Shown one piece after another: positions 35,371 to 43,777 of a DNA stretch of 64,000 nt. Made by a program: the position numbers and the translations under genes. The stretch comes from Cyclobacteriaceae bacterium YHN15. Its GTDB lineage: Bacteria > Bacteroidota > Bacteroidia > Cytophagales > Cyclobacteriaceae. Location of the stretch: the NCBI GenBank assembly GCA_003797895.1, contig RKQB01000002.1, forward strand, positions 247,353 through 311,352. Direction: 5' to 3'. Each line of letters opens with the position of its first letter. Within the stretch, counting starts at the first letter, position 1. The notes under the pieces were generated by a model, which searched no databases, had not been told where the DNA came from, and was given only the letters and a program-made list of their open reading frames with translations.

Positions 35371-35988
35371 ATGCATATAGCAATATCAGGAAATATTGGA
35401 AGTGGAAAGACCACGCTGACCATTAAATTGGCAAAGCATTATGGATGGAATGCGGAATTAGAGGCAGTGGAAAAAAACCCCTACTTGGCAGATTTTTATG
35501 AAGATATGAAAAGATGGTCTTTTCATTTACAGGTTTATTTTCTGAACAGCAGATTCAATCAGATCAAAAGAATAAGGGAGAGTGGTGAGTCTGTCATTCA
35601 GGATAGGACTATTTATGAGGATGCTTACATATTTGCTGCCAATCTGCATAAATCAAAGATGATTTCTGACAGGGATTACGAAAATTACCTTAACCTGTTT
35701 CATTCAATGATCAATTTTGTAAAAGCGCCTGATTTGCTGGTTTACCTGAAGGCAGATATTCCAAAATTGGTGGGTCAAATTGAGAAAAGAGGAAGGCATT
35801 ATGAAAATTCAATCCGGATTGATTATCTAAAAAACCTCAATGCACATTATGAAGATTGGATTTCCAATTACAATAAGGGTAAATTATTGGTGGTGGATGT
35901 CAATGACCTTGATTTTGTAACCCATCCTGAAGATTTTTCCACCATTGTACAACGTATTGATAGGGAGATTTATGGTTTATTTGCATAA
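35371..35988 (+). CDS. Deoxynucleoside kinase
   Basis: A 205-residue kinase that phosphorylates deoxynucleosides for the salvage pathway. The P-loop GNIGSGKTT (residues 7-15) is followed by the dNK pattern with FHLQVYFLNSRF, the DRS-like catalytic segment QDRTIYEDAYIFAANLHKS, and a LID region with QIEKRGRHYENSIRIDYLKN. Members act on deoxyadenosine, deoxyguanosine or deoxycytidine; preference is not clear. It lies in the same direction as the dehydrogenase at 34411 with a 69-base gap. Confidence 0.9.
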   Translation: MHIAISGNIGSGKTTLTIKLAKHYGWNAELEAVEKNPYLADFYEDMKRWSFHLQVYFLNSRFNQIKRIRESGESVIQDRTIYEDAYIFAANLHKSKMISDRDYENYLNLFHSMINFVKAPDLLVYLKADIPKLVGQIEKRGRHYENSIRIDYLKNLNAHYEDWISNYNKGKLLVVDVNDLDFVTHPEDFSTIVQRIDREIYGLFA

Positions 35989-35993
35989 TTTCG

Positions 35994-36025
35994 AAAAAAA
36001 TCTTCCTGTTTGTGGTGGATTTTTT
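35994..36025. terminator. Possible bidirectional terminator
   Basis: AAAAAATC and GATTTTTT, with inner CC/GG pairing, form an AT-rich stem between the convergent kinase and 36024 genes. It touches the stop codon of the minus-strand gene. The GC content of the stem is low, so confidence is limited. Confidence 0.35.
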
Positions 36026-36668
36026 AATCCAATTTTCTTTGAAACCAATTTTTGATCCCATTTTCCATTTGCTCAGTGGGTCTGATTAATAAATCATCTA
36101 TTTTCCGGAGACTTCCTCCTATCATCAGATTTTCATACATAGGAATCCTTACCAGTTTGTATCCATGTAACCTGCTGAACAAGTCATATTGTGCGTCATT
36201 ATAAGCGTTGAGTTTCCACCCGGAAGAACCATTACCGGTCAATTCACCATATTCTTCACTTTTTCCAAAGACTTTGATTGCCAAGGGTGGTCCGTTCCAA
36301 ATCCTTTCTTGAAGACCAGCTTTTTGACATTCCTTTTCAAAATTTCTACAAAGCCTTAAATAAGTATCTCTCCATAAAAATGAAAAAGTGTCATAAATAT
36401 TTGATTTTAAGGAAATTAACCTATATCTGTTAAAATGAATTTCATCATCATATATAAAAACTAAGCGGTTGATCTTAAAATCAAATTTGAGCCGGTCCAA
36501 TATAGGAGGGGAACCAATTCCACCCAATTCATGAAAGACCTCTTTCAGTAACTCCTCCCCTTTTCCCTTTAAATAATTTTTATTAACCTCCAAAGTGAAG
36601 TCAACTTCCAGAGGGATTTCTGTTGATTGGATGATTTCCAATAAATTCTTGATCTTTAACTGATGCAT
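36024..36668 (-). CDS. Uncharacterised protein, possibly PD-(D/E)XK-like
   Basis: A 214-residue soluble protein with no family I recognise. The middle reads KFDFKINRLVFIYDDEIHFN followed by RYRLISL. This resembles the Asp...Glu-x-His pattern of some PD-(D/E)XK nuclease-fold proteins (a polar strand, then DDE-x-HFNRYR), but a clear catalytic Lys is not fixed. The second half is charged, with KVFGKSEEYGELTGNGSSGW. It lies 9 bases after the DUF2452 gene, so it is third in a short operon. A nuclease role is only a pattern-based suggestion. Confidence 0.7.
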   Translation of the reverse strand: MHQLKIKNLLEIIQSTEIPLEVDFTLEVNKNYLKGKGEELLKEVFHELGGIGSPPILDRLKFDFKINRLVFIYDDEIHFNRYRLISLKSNIYDTFSFLWRDTYLRLCRNFEKECQKAGLQERIWNGPPLAIKVFGKSEEYGELTGNGSSGWKLNAYNDAQYDLFSRLHGYKLVRIPMYENLMIGGSLRKIDDLLIRPTEQMENGIKNWFQRKLD

Positions 36669-36677
36669 AGCAATTAT

Positions 36678-37136
36678 TTACCCTTTGCGAACAATTTCCC
36701 AAGTGTGATCAGCGAGGAGTTTTACTTCCGCGAGGAACCTCGAAAATCTCCGTTTCCTGCCCCACTCTTCCGGCGCTACCATGCTTAAGAAATCAGTTCC
36801 GTCTTCCTTTTCATACAAAAAATAAATATGATTGATCAAGGGTTCAAAATTCATTGGGGTACGGTAAATCCTTTCAGAAATTTCCACACGGTTCTGTATA
36901 GATTTGGCCTGTTCAGCCAACAATTGCATTTGCTGGTAAATTTGAGCCATTTGCATATCCGTTTGTGAATGCATGGCAGCCACTGCTCTACCTGTGATTT
37001 TGCCTTTGTCCTCAGGTTTGATGACAGCACTTCCACTTTGATGTGCATAAGGTAAAAGACCAGGTATTTCAGTGGTCTTTTCTTTCATTTTTTCGAGGTC
37101 TATATTTTCCAATTCTATTTTCCGTCCGCTTGCCAT
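36678..37136 (-). CDS. DUF2452 family protein
   Basis: A 152-residue cytoplasmic protein of the DUF2452 family, common in Bacteroidota. It has the family segments GLLPYAHQSGSAVIKPEDKG, RAVAAMHSQTDMQMAQIYQQ and NFEPLINHIYFLYEKEDG. The central part is a likely helix. I start at the ATG at 37136, one base beyond the stop of the small membrane protein; an upstream in-frame start at 37163 would overlap it. Function is unknown. Confidence 0.85.
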   Translation of the reverse strand: MASGRKIELENIDLEKMKEKTTEIPGLLPYAHQSGSAVIKPEDKGKITGRAVAAMHSQTDMQMAQIYQQMQLLAEQAKSIQNRVEISERIYRTPMNFEPLINHIYFLYEKEDGTDFLSMVAPEEWGRKRRFSRFLAEVKLLADHTWEIVRKG

Positions 37137-37137
37137 T

Positions 37138-37290
37138 TTATTTGAGAGAGTCTGATGGAGCAATCCTTTCTTTAAGATTTCCTTTGGAGCCAGGAAAGGT
37201 AGTTCTCTGGGAAATATCTATTCCTATCCAAATCATGGTAATAAGGAATAGTGCGGCTATTATAAGAAAGATCAACTTACTTTTATTCAT
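37138..37290 (-). CDS. Small single-pass membrane protein (50 residues)
   Basis: A short frame with ATG at 37290 and TAA at 37138 encodes 50 residues: MNKSKLIFLIIAALFLITMI, then a polar tail ending RIAPSDSLK. The first 25 residues form one good transmembrane helix with Lys at the N-terminus. The stop is one base from the DUF2452 start (TAA-A-ATG), which argues for translational coupling and a real gene. No family is recognised. It is the first of three genes read leftward (small protein, DUF2452, unknown). Confidence 0.6.
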   Translation of the reverse strand: MNKSKLIFLIIAALFLITMIWIGIDISQRTTFPGSKGNLKERIAPSDSLK

Positions 37291-37514
37291 ATTTCCAATG
37301 ATAAACAATGTTTTTCACAAAACAGTTTGAAGATTATGCAAAGTTAAGGTATTGGAATACTTAAAAAAATCAGACTAAACAATAAAAACTTAGCACTAAA
37401 TTTGACTGGACTAAATAAACTATTTTTGTCTATTTTGTGCAAAACACTTTTTTTATTTATTTGAAATGCATAAACTTGTGTAAATTATGCAAAATTGTGC
37501 TAAAGTAGTTTTTT

Positions 37515-37847
37515 ATGTATCAGCTGATTAGTCCACAGACCATTATTCAGTATTTTGGTGATGACGATAAAGATATGCTCAGGGAGATGGTTCAGATCAT
37601 ATTGGATACGAACCTGAACGATTTGAAGCAATTGCATCCCTTATATGAGGCTAAGGATTTTGCAACAATCAAAAAGAAATGCCATAAAGCCAAGCCGAGT
37701 ATGAGTTATGTAGGTGCCGTGGATACCCGTAAAATCCTGGAACAAATAGAAGCTGACCTGGAAAACTCCATGCCGAAATATGAAAAGCTTCTGGAACATA
37801 TTGCCATTATTGAAGATGAATTGGAAAAATTCCTGAAGACGATCTGA
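37515..37847 (+). CDS. Hpt domain-containing phosphotransfer protein
   Basis: A 110-residue single-domain histidine phosphotransfer protein that relays phosphate between hybrid kinases and response regulators. The expected active-site helix is present as KKKCHKAKPSMSYVGA, with His57 followed by the usual K-x-K-P-S pattern. The rest is a four-helix bundle. No kinase or regulator gene lies beside it, so its partners are elsewhere. About 180 AT-rich bases precede it. Confidence 0.88.
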   Translation: MYQLISPQTIIQYFGDDDKDMLREMVQIILDTNLNDLKQLHPLYEAKDFATIKKKCHKAKPSMSYVGAVDTRKILEQIEADLENSMPKYEKLLEHIAIIEDELEKFLKTI

Positions 37848-37928
37848 TCTTCTTCATATATATTACTCTCATGTAATTTTTTTATCCTTTTAATTTTTTT
37901 AGGCACATATTTGAGAAATTCAAATCAT

Positions 37929-40286
37929 ATGAAACGCCCTAAATTTCTTTCATTAGTTTTCTTCTTATTTAGTCTTTCGGCCTCAGCCCAAAGCCTGAGC
38001 GTTGAAAAAATCATGCAGGATCCAAAATGGATGGGTTATTTCCCCTCCAATATCCAATGGGATGATAAAGGAGAAACCATTTATTTTAACTACAATCCTG
38101 AAGGAAATCCAGCTGATTCCCTTTACAAAATAAATATGAAAAACCTCTCTAAAATTGAGAAAGTCAGTTTGGATGAGAAAAAGGGAAGGATACCTTCCAA
38201 TGCAGATGTCAATAAGGCAAGAACACATAAAGTTTTTACCCAATCCGGGGATATTGTACTTCTGAATTTGGTCTCGGGAGAAAAAAAGATCCTACTTTCT
38301 TTGGGTGAAAGTATAGCTAATGTAAAATTTCTGGCAAATGACAAGAGAGTAGCTTTTCAATCTTCAAATAATCTTTACGTATTTGATTATCAAAATGGCA
38401 AACTAGAGAGATTGACCAAGATTCAATCAGGAAACAAACCGGAGGAAAAAACTGAAAAGTTGGAGGATAGAGAAAAGTGGTTGAAGGAAGATAATCTCGA
38501 ATTGTTACAAGTGGTAAGGGAGAGGGAAGAGAAAAAGGAAAAGAGCAAATCCTACAATGATGCTGTCTCAGACCCTGAGCCATTTACCTTTTATACAGAG
38601 AATAAGCAGTTGGCCAACCTTCAATTATCCCCTGATGAATCCTTTGTTACATTTAGCCTGATTTCTAGAGTTGATAACAAGAGGACCGATGTTCCGGATT
38701 ATACGCATTTTTCAGGTTACACCACAGACCTTCCATCAAGATCAAAAGTAGGCGACAAACCCGTAAAGGTGGAATTGGCCATTTATGATTTAAATAGAGA
38801 TACGGTTTTTTATGTAAGCTCAGATAAATTACCGGGAATAAAAGATTTACCTGATTATGTGAAAGATTATCCTGATAAAAAGTGGGAATCCAAAGAAAGA
38901 GATGTCATGATATCTTCTCCAAGTTTTTCTCCGGATGGAAAATATGCAGTTGTGAACATTCGATCAGTGGATAACAAAGACAGATGGATTTCACTTTTGG
39001 ATCTTAAAACGGGTGAATTGAAATCTTTGGACAGACAAAGAGACGAAGCATGGATTGGAGGTCCGGGAATAGGCTGGAATATGGGTGGAGGTACTTTTGG
39101 ATGGCTTCCGGACAATAAACATATTTACTTCCAATCGGAAGAAACAGGATATTCGCATCTATATATTCTTGATGTCAGCAATGGTCAAAAGAAGCAATTG
39201 ACTAAAGGAAATTTTGAGGTATTCAATCCGAAAGTTTCGAATAATGGCAAATATTGGTATCTGACAACTTCTGAGGTTCATCCCGGTGAGAGACATCTCT
39301 ATATGATGCCATTAATGGGTGGTAGAATGGAGAAATTGACTTCTTTGGAAGGAAATAACGATGTGGCATTATCACCTGATGAAAAGAATTTGGCAATCCT
39401 ATATTCATTCAGTAATAAGCCATGGGAACTTTATCTTCAGGAAAACCAACCAAATTCAACACCAATTCAATTGACAAGCGGTCAAAGCGAGGAATTCAGA
39501 TCTTACCCTTGGCGAGAACCTGAATTGATATCATTTAAAGCTGAAGATGGGTCTATGGTTCCTGCGAGACTTTATATTCCTGAAGCATCCAGGAAAAACG
39601 GGGCAGCAGTTATTTTTGTGCATGGTGCAGGATATTTACAAAATGTACATAAATGGTGGTCAAGCTATTTCAGGGAATACATGTTTCATAATCTCTTAAC
39701 AGATCTGGGATATACAGTTTTAGATATAGATTATCGGGGTTCGGCGGGTTATGGCAGGAATTGGAGGACAGGAATTTATAGGCATATGGGCGGAAAGGAC
39801 CTTTCTGATCAGGTAGATGGAGCTAAATATTTGGTGGCCAATCATGGTGTGGAAAAGGACAGAGTAGGGATTTATGGAGGAAGTTATGGAGGTTTTATTA
39901 CGCTTATGGGGCTATTCAATGCACCGGATGCGTTTAAATCAGGAGCTGCTCTTCGGTCAGTTACCGATTGGGCGCATTATAATCACGGATATACCTCCAA
40001 TATATTAAATGAACCTTTTAATGACCCCATTGCCTACAGACGCTCCTCTCCTATTTATTTTGCTGAAGGACTAAAAGGTAATCTTTTGATCGCTCATGGC
40101 ATGATTGATACAAATGTTCACTTTCAGGATGTAGTGAGATTGGCGCAAAGGCTTATAGAGTTGGGTAAAGATAATTGGGAAATGGCCGTGTATCCTGTGG
40201 AAGATCATGGCTTTACAGAAGCGAGTAGTTGGACGGATGAATACAAGAGAATTTTGAAATTATTCAATGACACTTTGATTGATTGA
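37929..40286 (+). CDS. Secreted S9 family prolyl oligopeptidase (DPP IV-like)
   Basis: A 785-residue exported serine peptidase. The ATG at 37929 opens a signal peptide ([20 protein letters not shown], then Q); a start 18 bases earlier would weaken it. An N-terminal beta-propeller (with repeats like [12 protein letters not shown] and [12 protein letters not shown]) is followed by the alpha/beta-hydrolase catalytic domain: Ser in [14 protein letters not shown], Asp in [13 protein letters not shown] and His in [10 protein letters not shown]. It cleaves dipeptides or tripeptides from short peptides. The gamma-glutamyltransferase gene starts one base after its stop codon. Confidence 0.94.
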   Translation: MKRPKFLSLVFFLFSLSASAQSLSVEKIMQDPKWMGYFPSNIQWDDKGETIYFNYNPEGNPADSLYKINMKNLSKIEKVSLDEKKGRIPSNADVNKARTHKVFTQSGDIVLLNLVSGEKKILLSLGESIANVKFLANDKRVAFQSSNNLYVFDYQNGKLERLTKIQSGNKPEEKTEKLEDREKWLKEDNLELLQVVREREEKKEKSKSYNDAVSDPEPFTFYTENKQLANLQLSPDESFVTFSLISRVDNKRTDVPDYTHFSGYTTDLPSRSKVGDKPVKVELAIYDLNRDTVFYVSSDKLPGIKDLPDYVKDYPDKKWESKERDVMISSPSFSPDGKYAVVNIRSVDNKDRWISLLDLKTGELKSLDRQRDEAWIGGPGIGWNMGGGTFGWLPDNKHIYFQSEETGYSHLYILDVSNGQKKQLTKGNFEVFNPKVSNNGKYWYLTTSEVHPGERHLYMMPLMGGRMEKLTSLEGNNDVALSPDEKNLAILYSFSNKPWELYLQENQPNSTPIQLTSGQSEEFRSYPWREPELISFKAEDGSMVPARLYIPEASRKNGAAVIFVHGAGYLQNVHKWWSSYFREYMFHNLLTDLGYTVLDIDYRGSAGYGRNWRTGIYRHMGGKDLSDQVDGAKYLVANHGVEKDRVGIYGGSYGGFITLMGLFNAPDAFKSGAALRSVTDWAHYNHGYTSNILNEPFNDPIAYRRSSPIYFAEGLKGNLLIAHGMIDTNVHFQDVVRLAQRLIELGKDNWEMAVYPVEDHGFTEASSWTDEYKRILKLFNDTLID

Positions 40287-40287
40287 A

Positions 40288-41994
40288 ATGAAATTAAGCA
40301 ATAATAAATTAACCATCCTTGTTGCGCTTATTTTCATATCTTTTTCCTGTCAGGAAAAAGATACCTTCCGAATGGAAGGCCGGGGATACCTCGCAGAAAA
40401 AGCCATGGTGGTCTCAGCAAGAGAAGAGGCTTCCAAAATCGGACTTTTGATGCTGGAAAAAGGAGGGAATGCCTTTGATGCCATGGTAGCCACTGAACTT
40501 GCTTTGGCGGTGTCATACCCTTTTGCAGGTAATCTTGGTGGTGGCGGTTTTATGGTATATAGGATGGCTGATGGCACCAACGGATCCCTTGATTACAGGG
40601 AAAAGGCCCCATTGGCAGCGACAAGGGACATGTATCTTGATGAAAATGGGGACGTTATTCCAGGCCTGAGTACTTTAGGTGCAATGGCAGTGGGGGTGCC
40701 GGGCACCATTGCCGGTGTTTTTGAAGTCCATGGCAAACTTGGTTCTTTACCCATAGAAGAAATATTGGCGCCGGTAATTGAATTGGCCGAAAAGGGTGTA
40801 ATAGTCACTGAAAACCAAGCAAAAAGACTGGCAAATGCCAGACCGGATATCATCAAAGTAAATGGGGAAAACACCCTATTTGCCAGGGAATTTAAAGCAA
40901 ATGATACCATCAAGTATCCTGCTCTGGCCCAAACACTCCGAAAGATTGTCAGGAATGGGAAAGATGAATTCTACAGGGGAGAAACAGCACAAAGACTTGT
41001 AAATTTCATACAAGCAAAAGGAGGCATTATTACCATGGAGGATTTGGCTAACTATGAAGCAAAATGGAGAGATCCCATTCTATTTACTTACAATGATTAT
41101 CTCTTAATTTCCATGGCCCCCCCAAGTTCCGGAGGTATTACACTTGCCCAGATCTTTGGAATGTTGGAAACCTTTGATCTTGTTGAAATGGGTCATAATA
41201 GCCCAGATTATATCCAGGTATTGACAGAAGCAGAAAGAAGGGCTTATGCAGATAGAAATTATTATTTAGGTGATCCGGATTTTGTGGAAGTTCCTGTCAG
41301 CGAACTTTTGGATAGAGAATACCTAAAGTACCGGATGGAATCATTTGATCCAGAAAAGGCCACACTGTCCTCAGAGATTTCACAAGGTCAAATCCAGTTT
41401 GTGGAAAGTGATGAAACCACCCATTATTCCATAGTAGATCAATTTGGCAATGCGGCAGCGGTTACCACTACTTTGAACGGTGCTTATGGATCCAAGCTTT
41501 ACAGTGATGAACTTGGTTTTTTCCTTAATAATGAGATGGATGATTTCAGTTCAAAAACCGGTGTACCCAACATGTTTGGTCTTATTGGAGCGGAGGCGAA
41601 CAGTATTTCTCCTGGAAAAAGAATGCTCAGTTCCATGACCCCTACCATCGTGGAAAAGGATGGGAAGTTATTAATGGTGGTGGGTACTCCGGGAGGTTCT
41701 ACCATCATCACTTCTGTATTGCAGACAATTCTTAATGTGGTGGAGTTTGATATGACCATGCAAGAAGCAGTCAATGCCCCTAGATTTCATCATCAGTGGC
41801 TACCAGACTTTATAAATTTTGAGCCAGAAGGGTTTGATAAACTGACATTAGAGTCATTGAAATCAAAAAATTATATCATCAACGAAGGTTATACTCCAAT
41901 TTTAGGAAAAGTCGATGCCATTTTAGTTTTGCCAAATGGTAAACTTGAAGGGGGGGCTGATCAAAGAGGAGATGATGTCGCTATAGGATTTTAA
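40288..41994 (+). CDS. ggt: Gamma-glutamyltransferase (lipoprotein)
   Basis: A 568-residue gamma-glutamyltransferase that removes gamma-glutamyl groups from glutathione and gamma-glutamyl peptides. The lipobox SFSC near residue 21 suggests envelope anchoring. The self-processing site is visible: [18 protein letters not shown] with Thr as nucleophile, and later [20 protein letters not shown]. The large subunit shows [11 protein letters not shown] and [10 protein letters not shown]. The ATG at 40288 comes one base after the peptidase stop; a start 9 bases earlier overlaps that gene. It is the middle gene of a peptide-degradation operon. Confidence 0.94.
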   Translation: MKLSNNKLTILVALIFISFSCQEKDTFRMEGRGYLAEKAMVVSAREEASKIGLLMLEKGGNAFDAMVATELALAVSYPFAGNLGGGGFMVYRMADGTNGSLDYREKAPLAATRDMYLDENGDVIPGLSTLGAMAVGVPGTIAGVFEVHGKLGSLPIEEILAPVIELAEKGVIVTENQAKRLANARPDIIKVNGENTLFAREFKANDTIKYPALAQTLRKIVRNGKDEFYRGETAQRLVNFIQAKGGIITMEDLANYEAKWRDPILFTYNDYLLISMAPPSSGGITLAQIFGMLETFDLVEMGHNSPDYIQVLTEAERRAYADRNYYLGDPDFVEVPVSELLDREYLKYRMESFDPEKATLSSEISQGQIQFVESDETTHYSIVDQFGNAAAVTTTLNGAYGSKLYSDELGFFLNNEMDDFSSKTGVPNMFGLIGAEANSISPGKRMLSSMTPTIVEKDGKLLMVVGTPGGSTIITSVLQTILNVVEFDMTMQEAVNAPRFHHQWLPDFINFEPEGFDKLTLESLKSKNYIINEGYTPILGKVDAILVLPNGKLEGGADQRGDDVAIGF

Positions 41995-41996
41995 AT

Positions 41997-42218
41997 ATGG
42001 ATAGGGAAATTTTGTTGGATCTTGTAACTAAAACTATGCCTTTCGGAAAATATAAAGGCAGGTTGCTCTGTGATGTTCCCGAAGAATATTTGATATGGTT
42101 ACAAAGAAAAGGATTTCCTGAAGGGAAATTGGGAATGTGGCTTAACACACTTTATGAGATAAGAATTAACGGTCTCGAAGGAATGTTTGTCGAATTGAAA
42201 AAACATGTTAAAAAATAA
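41997..42218 (+). CDS. DUF3820 family protein
   Basis: A 73-residue protein of the DUF3820 family. The core MPFGKYKGRLLCDVPEEYLI followed by WLQRKGFP is the typical motif. The family has a small alpha/beta fold and is sometimes linked to DNA-polymerase III-like proteins. It starts 2 bases after the ggt stop, so it is cotranscribed. A strong terminator follows. Confidence 0.88.
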   Translation: MDREILLDLVTKTMPFGKYKGRLLCDVPEEYLIWLQRKGFPEGKLGMWLNTLYEIRINGLEGMFVELKKHVKK

Positions 42219-42229
42219 GAGAATTTAAT

Positions 42230-42262
42230 AAAAAGGGACTGAATTTCAACAGTCCCTTTTTT
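42230..42262. terminator. Bidirectional intrinsic terminator
   Basis: AAAAAGGGACTG and CAGTCCCTTTTTT pair in a strong stem around AATTTCAA, with T/A runs on both sides. It ends the peptidase-ggt-DUF3820 operon and the convergent subtilase gene. Confidence 0.88.
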
Positions 42263-42268
42263 CCTTTA

Positions 42269-43489
42269 TTATCTGGATATGATTGGATCGGCGTTACCAT
42301 CCGGATCTTCTTTTACATTACCAGAAGATTTGGCAGTACCTAAAAGCAATACTCCCGCTGCATGCGGTGCTGCCATGGAAGTGCCGCTGATGGTATTGTA
42401 ACTCCCACTTTTCCAAGTTGATTTGATACTGACTCCCGGAGCGCAATAGTCAACAGGAGGATTGCCAAAATTAGAGAATGAAGCAAAAACATCCGAGCTG
42501 TTCATTGCTGAAATAGTCCAGATATTGCTTCCATTTACCCTCGCAGGTGAGTAATTTCCGGCATCTGCACTGCTGTTTCCTGCCGCTAATACAAATTTAA
42601 TCCCTTTGTTGGAAGCCGCTAATACAGCATCATCCAATGCTTGGGATGCAGGGCCTCCCAAACTCATATTGGCCACATCACCGGACTTTCCTTTACCTCC
42701 TACCCAGTCTACACCTGCGATTACCCCGGTGTAAGACCCGGAACCCCTACTGTCCAAAACTTTTACTGGAACAACGGGTGCCCCTGCTGCTACTCCTACT
42801 ACTCCTACACTGTTGTTGAGTGCGGCAATTGTACCTGCTACATGGGTGCCGTGTCCATTTCCATCATTTAAATTGGCATCTTTTCCTGAAGTGAAGGCTG
42901 TAAATCCATTGGTAGAACTCACATTCAGATCGGGATGGGTAAGATCGATTCCAGTATCAATGACCCAAGCCACATTGCTCCCGCTATAATTGACGAAACC
43001 ACCTACTCTGGAAATACCCCAAGGTACTTCCTGACCAGTGGATTCTCCTCCCCCACCTGGTTTTCCCTTTCCCTGCGCAATGGATACTATCCGGTCAGCT
43101 TCAATGTATTTTATGGATGGGTCGTTTTTTAAGTTTTCATATTCTTCCTTATTCAACCTTACCGCAAATCCATCCAGTGTAGCGGCATAAACATGACCTA
43201 ATTTATCATCCGAAATCCGATATTTGGAAAGAATGCCGTTTACGGCTATCCTCATTGCTTTCAGGTTTTCTTCATATTCACCATTTTTTCTGAAAGTAAT
43301 ATTGTCTGGATTTAATACAACAATAAAACTTCCGGGAATGATATCGCCATGTTGGTAATTTAGAAATTGGTCTTCCATTTCCATTGTTGGAAGTTCCTGA
43401 TTTTCCTGACATGATACTGTTGCTAGGGCTAAGGCAATTGCTGCAATGCCTAAAGACCGGCTTAGTTTTTTGTAATAAGGTTTTAGCAT
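42269..43489 (-). CDS. Subtilisin-like serine peptidase, lipoprotein (S8 family)
   Basis: A 406-residue envelope protease. A lipoprotein signal (VSC at about residue 27) is followed by an inhibitor-I9-like propeptide (about residues 50-135, ending DPSIKYIEADRIVSIAQGKG), then the catalytic domain with Asp in AWVIDTGIDLTHPD, His in NGHGTHVAGTIAAL and Ser in ISGTSMAAPHAAGVLLL. The short C-terminal tail has no sorting domain. The gene is monocistronic. Confidence 0.93.
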   Translation of the reverse strand: MLKPYYKKLSRSLGIAAIALALATVSCQENQELPTMEMEDQFLNYQHGDIIPGSFIVVLNPDNITFRKNGEYEENLKAMRIAVNGILSKYRISDDKLGHVYAATLDGFAVRLNKEEYENLKNDPSIKYIEADRIVSIAQGKGKPGGGGESTGQEVPWGISRVGGFVNYSGSNVAWVIDTGIDLTHPDLNVSSTNGFTAFTSGKDANLNDGNGHGTHVAGTIAALNNSVGVVGVAAGAPVVPVKVLDSRGSGSYTGVIAGVDWVGGKGKSGDVANMSLGGPASQALDDAVLAASNKGIKFVLAAGNSSADAGNYSPARVNGSNIWTISAMNSSDVFASFSNFGNPPVDYCAPGVSIKSTWKSGSYNTISGTSMAAPHAAGVLLLGTAKSSGNVKEDPDGNADPIISR

Positions 43490-43708
43490 AATTAAATAGT
43501 GTTAGGGTTTTTAAATGGTAATAAATAGAATTTGATCAATTCAATTAATAAAATAAATTTGATAATACAATACATTCTGTAGATGAAAATTTTATAATTA
43601 TCAGATTACTTTATCAATAATTCCATAAAACCATTAATACTCAAATCAAAATTCAATTTCCTGTTATCATACTTTTTTAAATTATTTATTTCTTTGGAAG
43701 GATAAAAA

Positions 43709-43723
43709 TGAAACAAAGTTGCA
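43709..43723. promoter_or_regulatory. Upstream half of a paired operator
   Basis: TGAAACAAAGTTGCA fits a palindrome of form TGnAAC-N3-GTTnCA. The same motif recurs in inverted orientation at 43760-43774 (14 of 16 positions match when one more base is counted), with 51 bp between centres, about five helical turns. The layout suggests two dimers on one face of the DNA. Confidence 0.55.
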
Positions 43724-43753
43724 TTTGCTTTAGGTTACTTGACTTAACTTTTT

Positions 43754-43761
43754 TATTTTTG
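43754..43761 (+). promoter_or_regulatory. -7 promoter element of the TonB receptor gene
   Basis: TATTTTTG matches TAnnTTTG exactly and overlaps the first bases of the downstream operator. The -33 element is weak. It would place the transcription start about 10 bases ahead of the ATG at 43778. Confidence 0.5.
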
Positions 43762-43774
43762 CAACATAGTTTCA
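43760..43774. promoter_or_regulatory. Downstream half of a paired operator
   Basis: TGCAACATAGTTTCA is the second copy of the TGnAAC-N3-GTTnCA palindrome. It covers the end of the -7 element and ends three bases before the start codon, so a bound protein should block transcription. A Fur/Zur-type metal repressor is the leading guess because of the downstream genes. Confidence 0.6.
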
Positions 43775-43777
43775 TTT

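Noticed and set aside
37401..37428. TTTG-N16-TATTTTTG promoter before the Hpt gene
   Set aside because: The spacing of 16 is shorter than the usual 19-21 and the region is T-rich, so the match may be chance.
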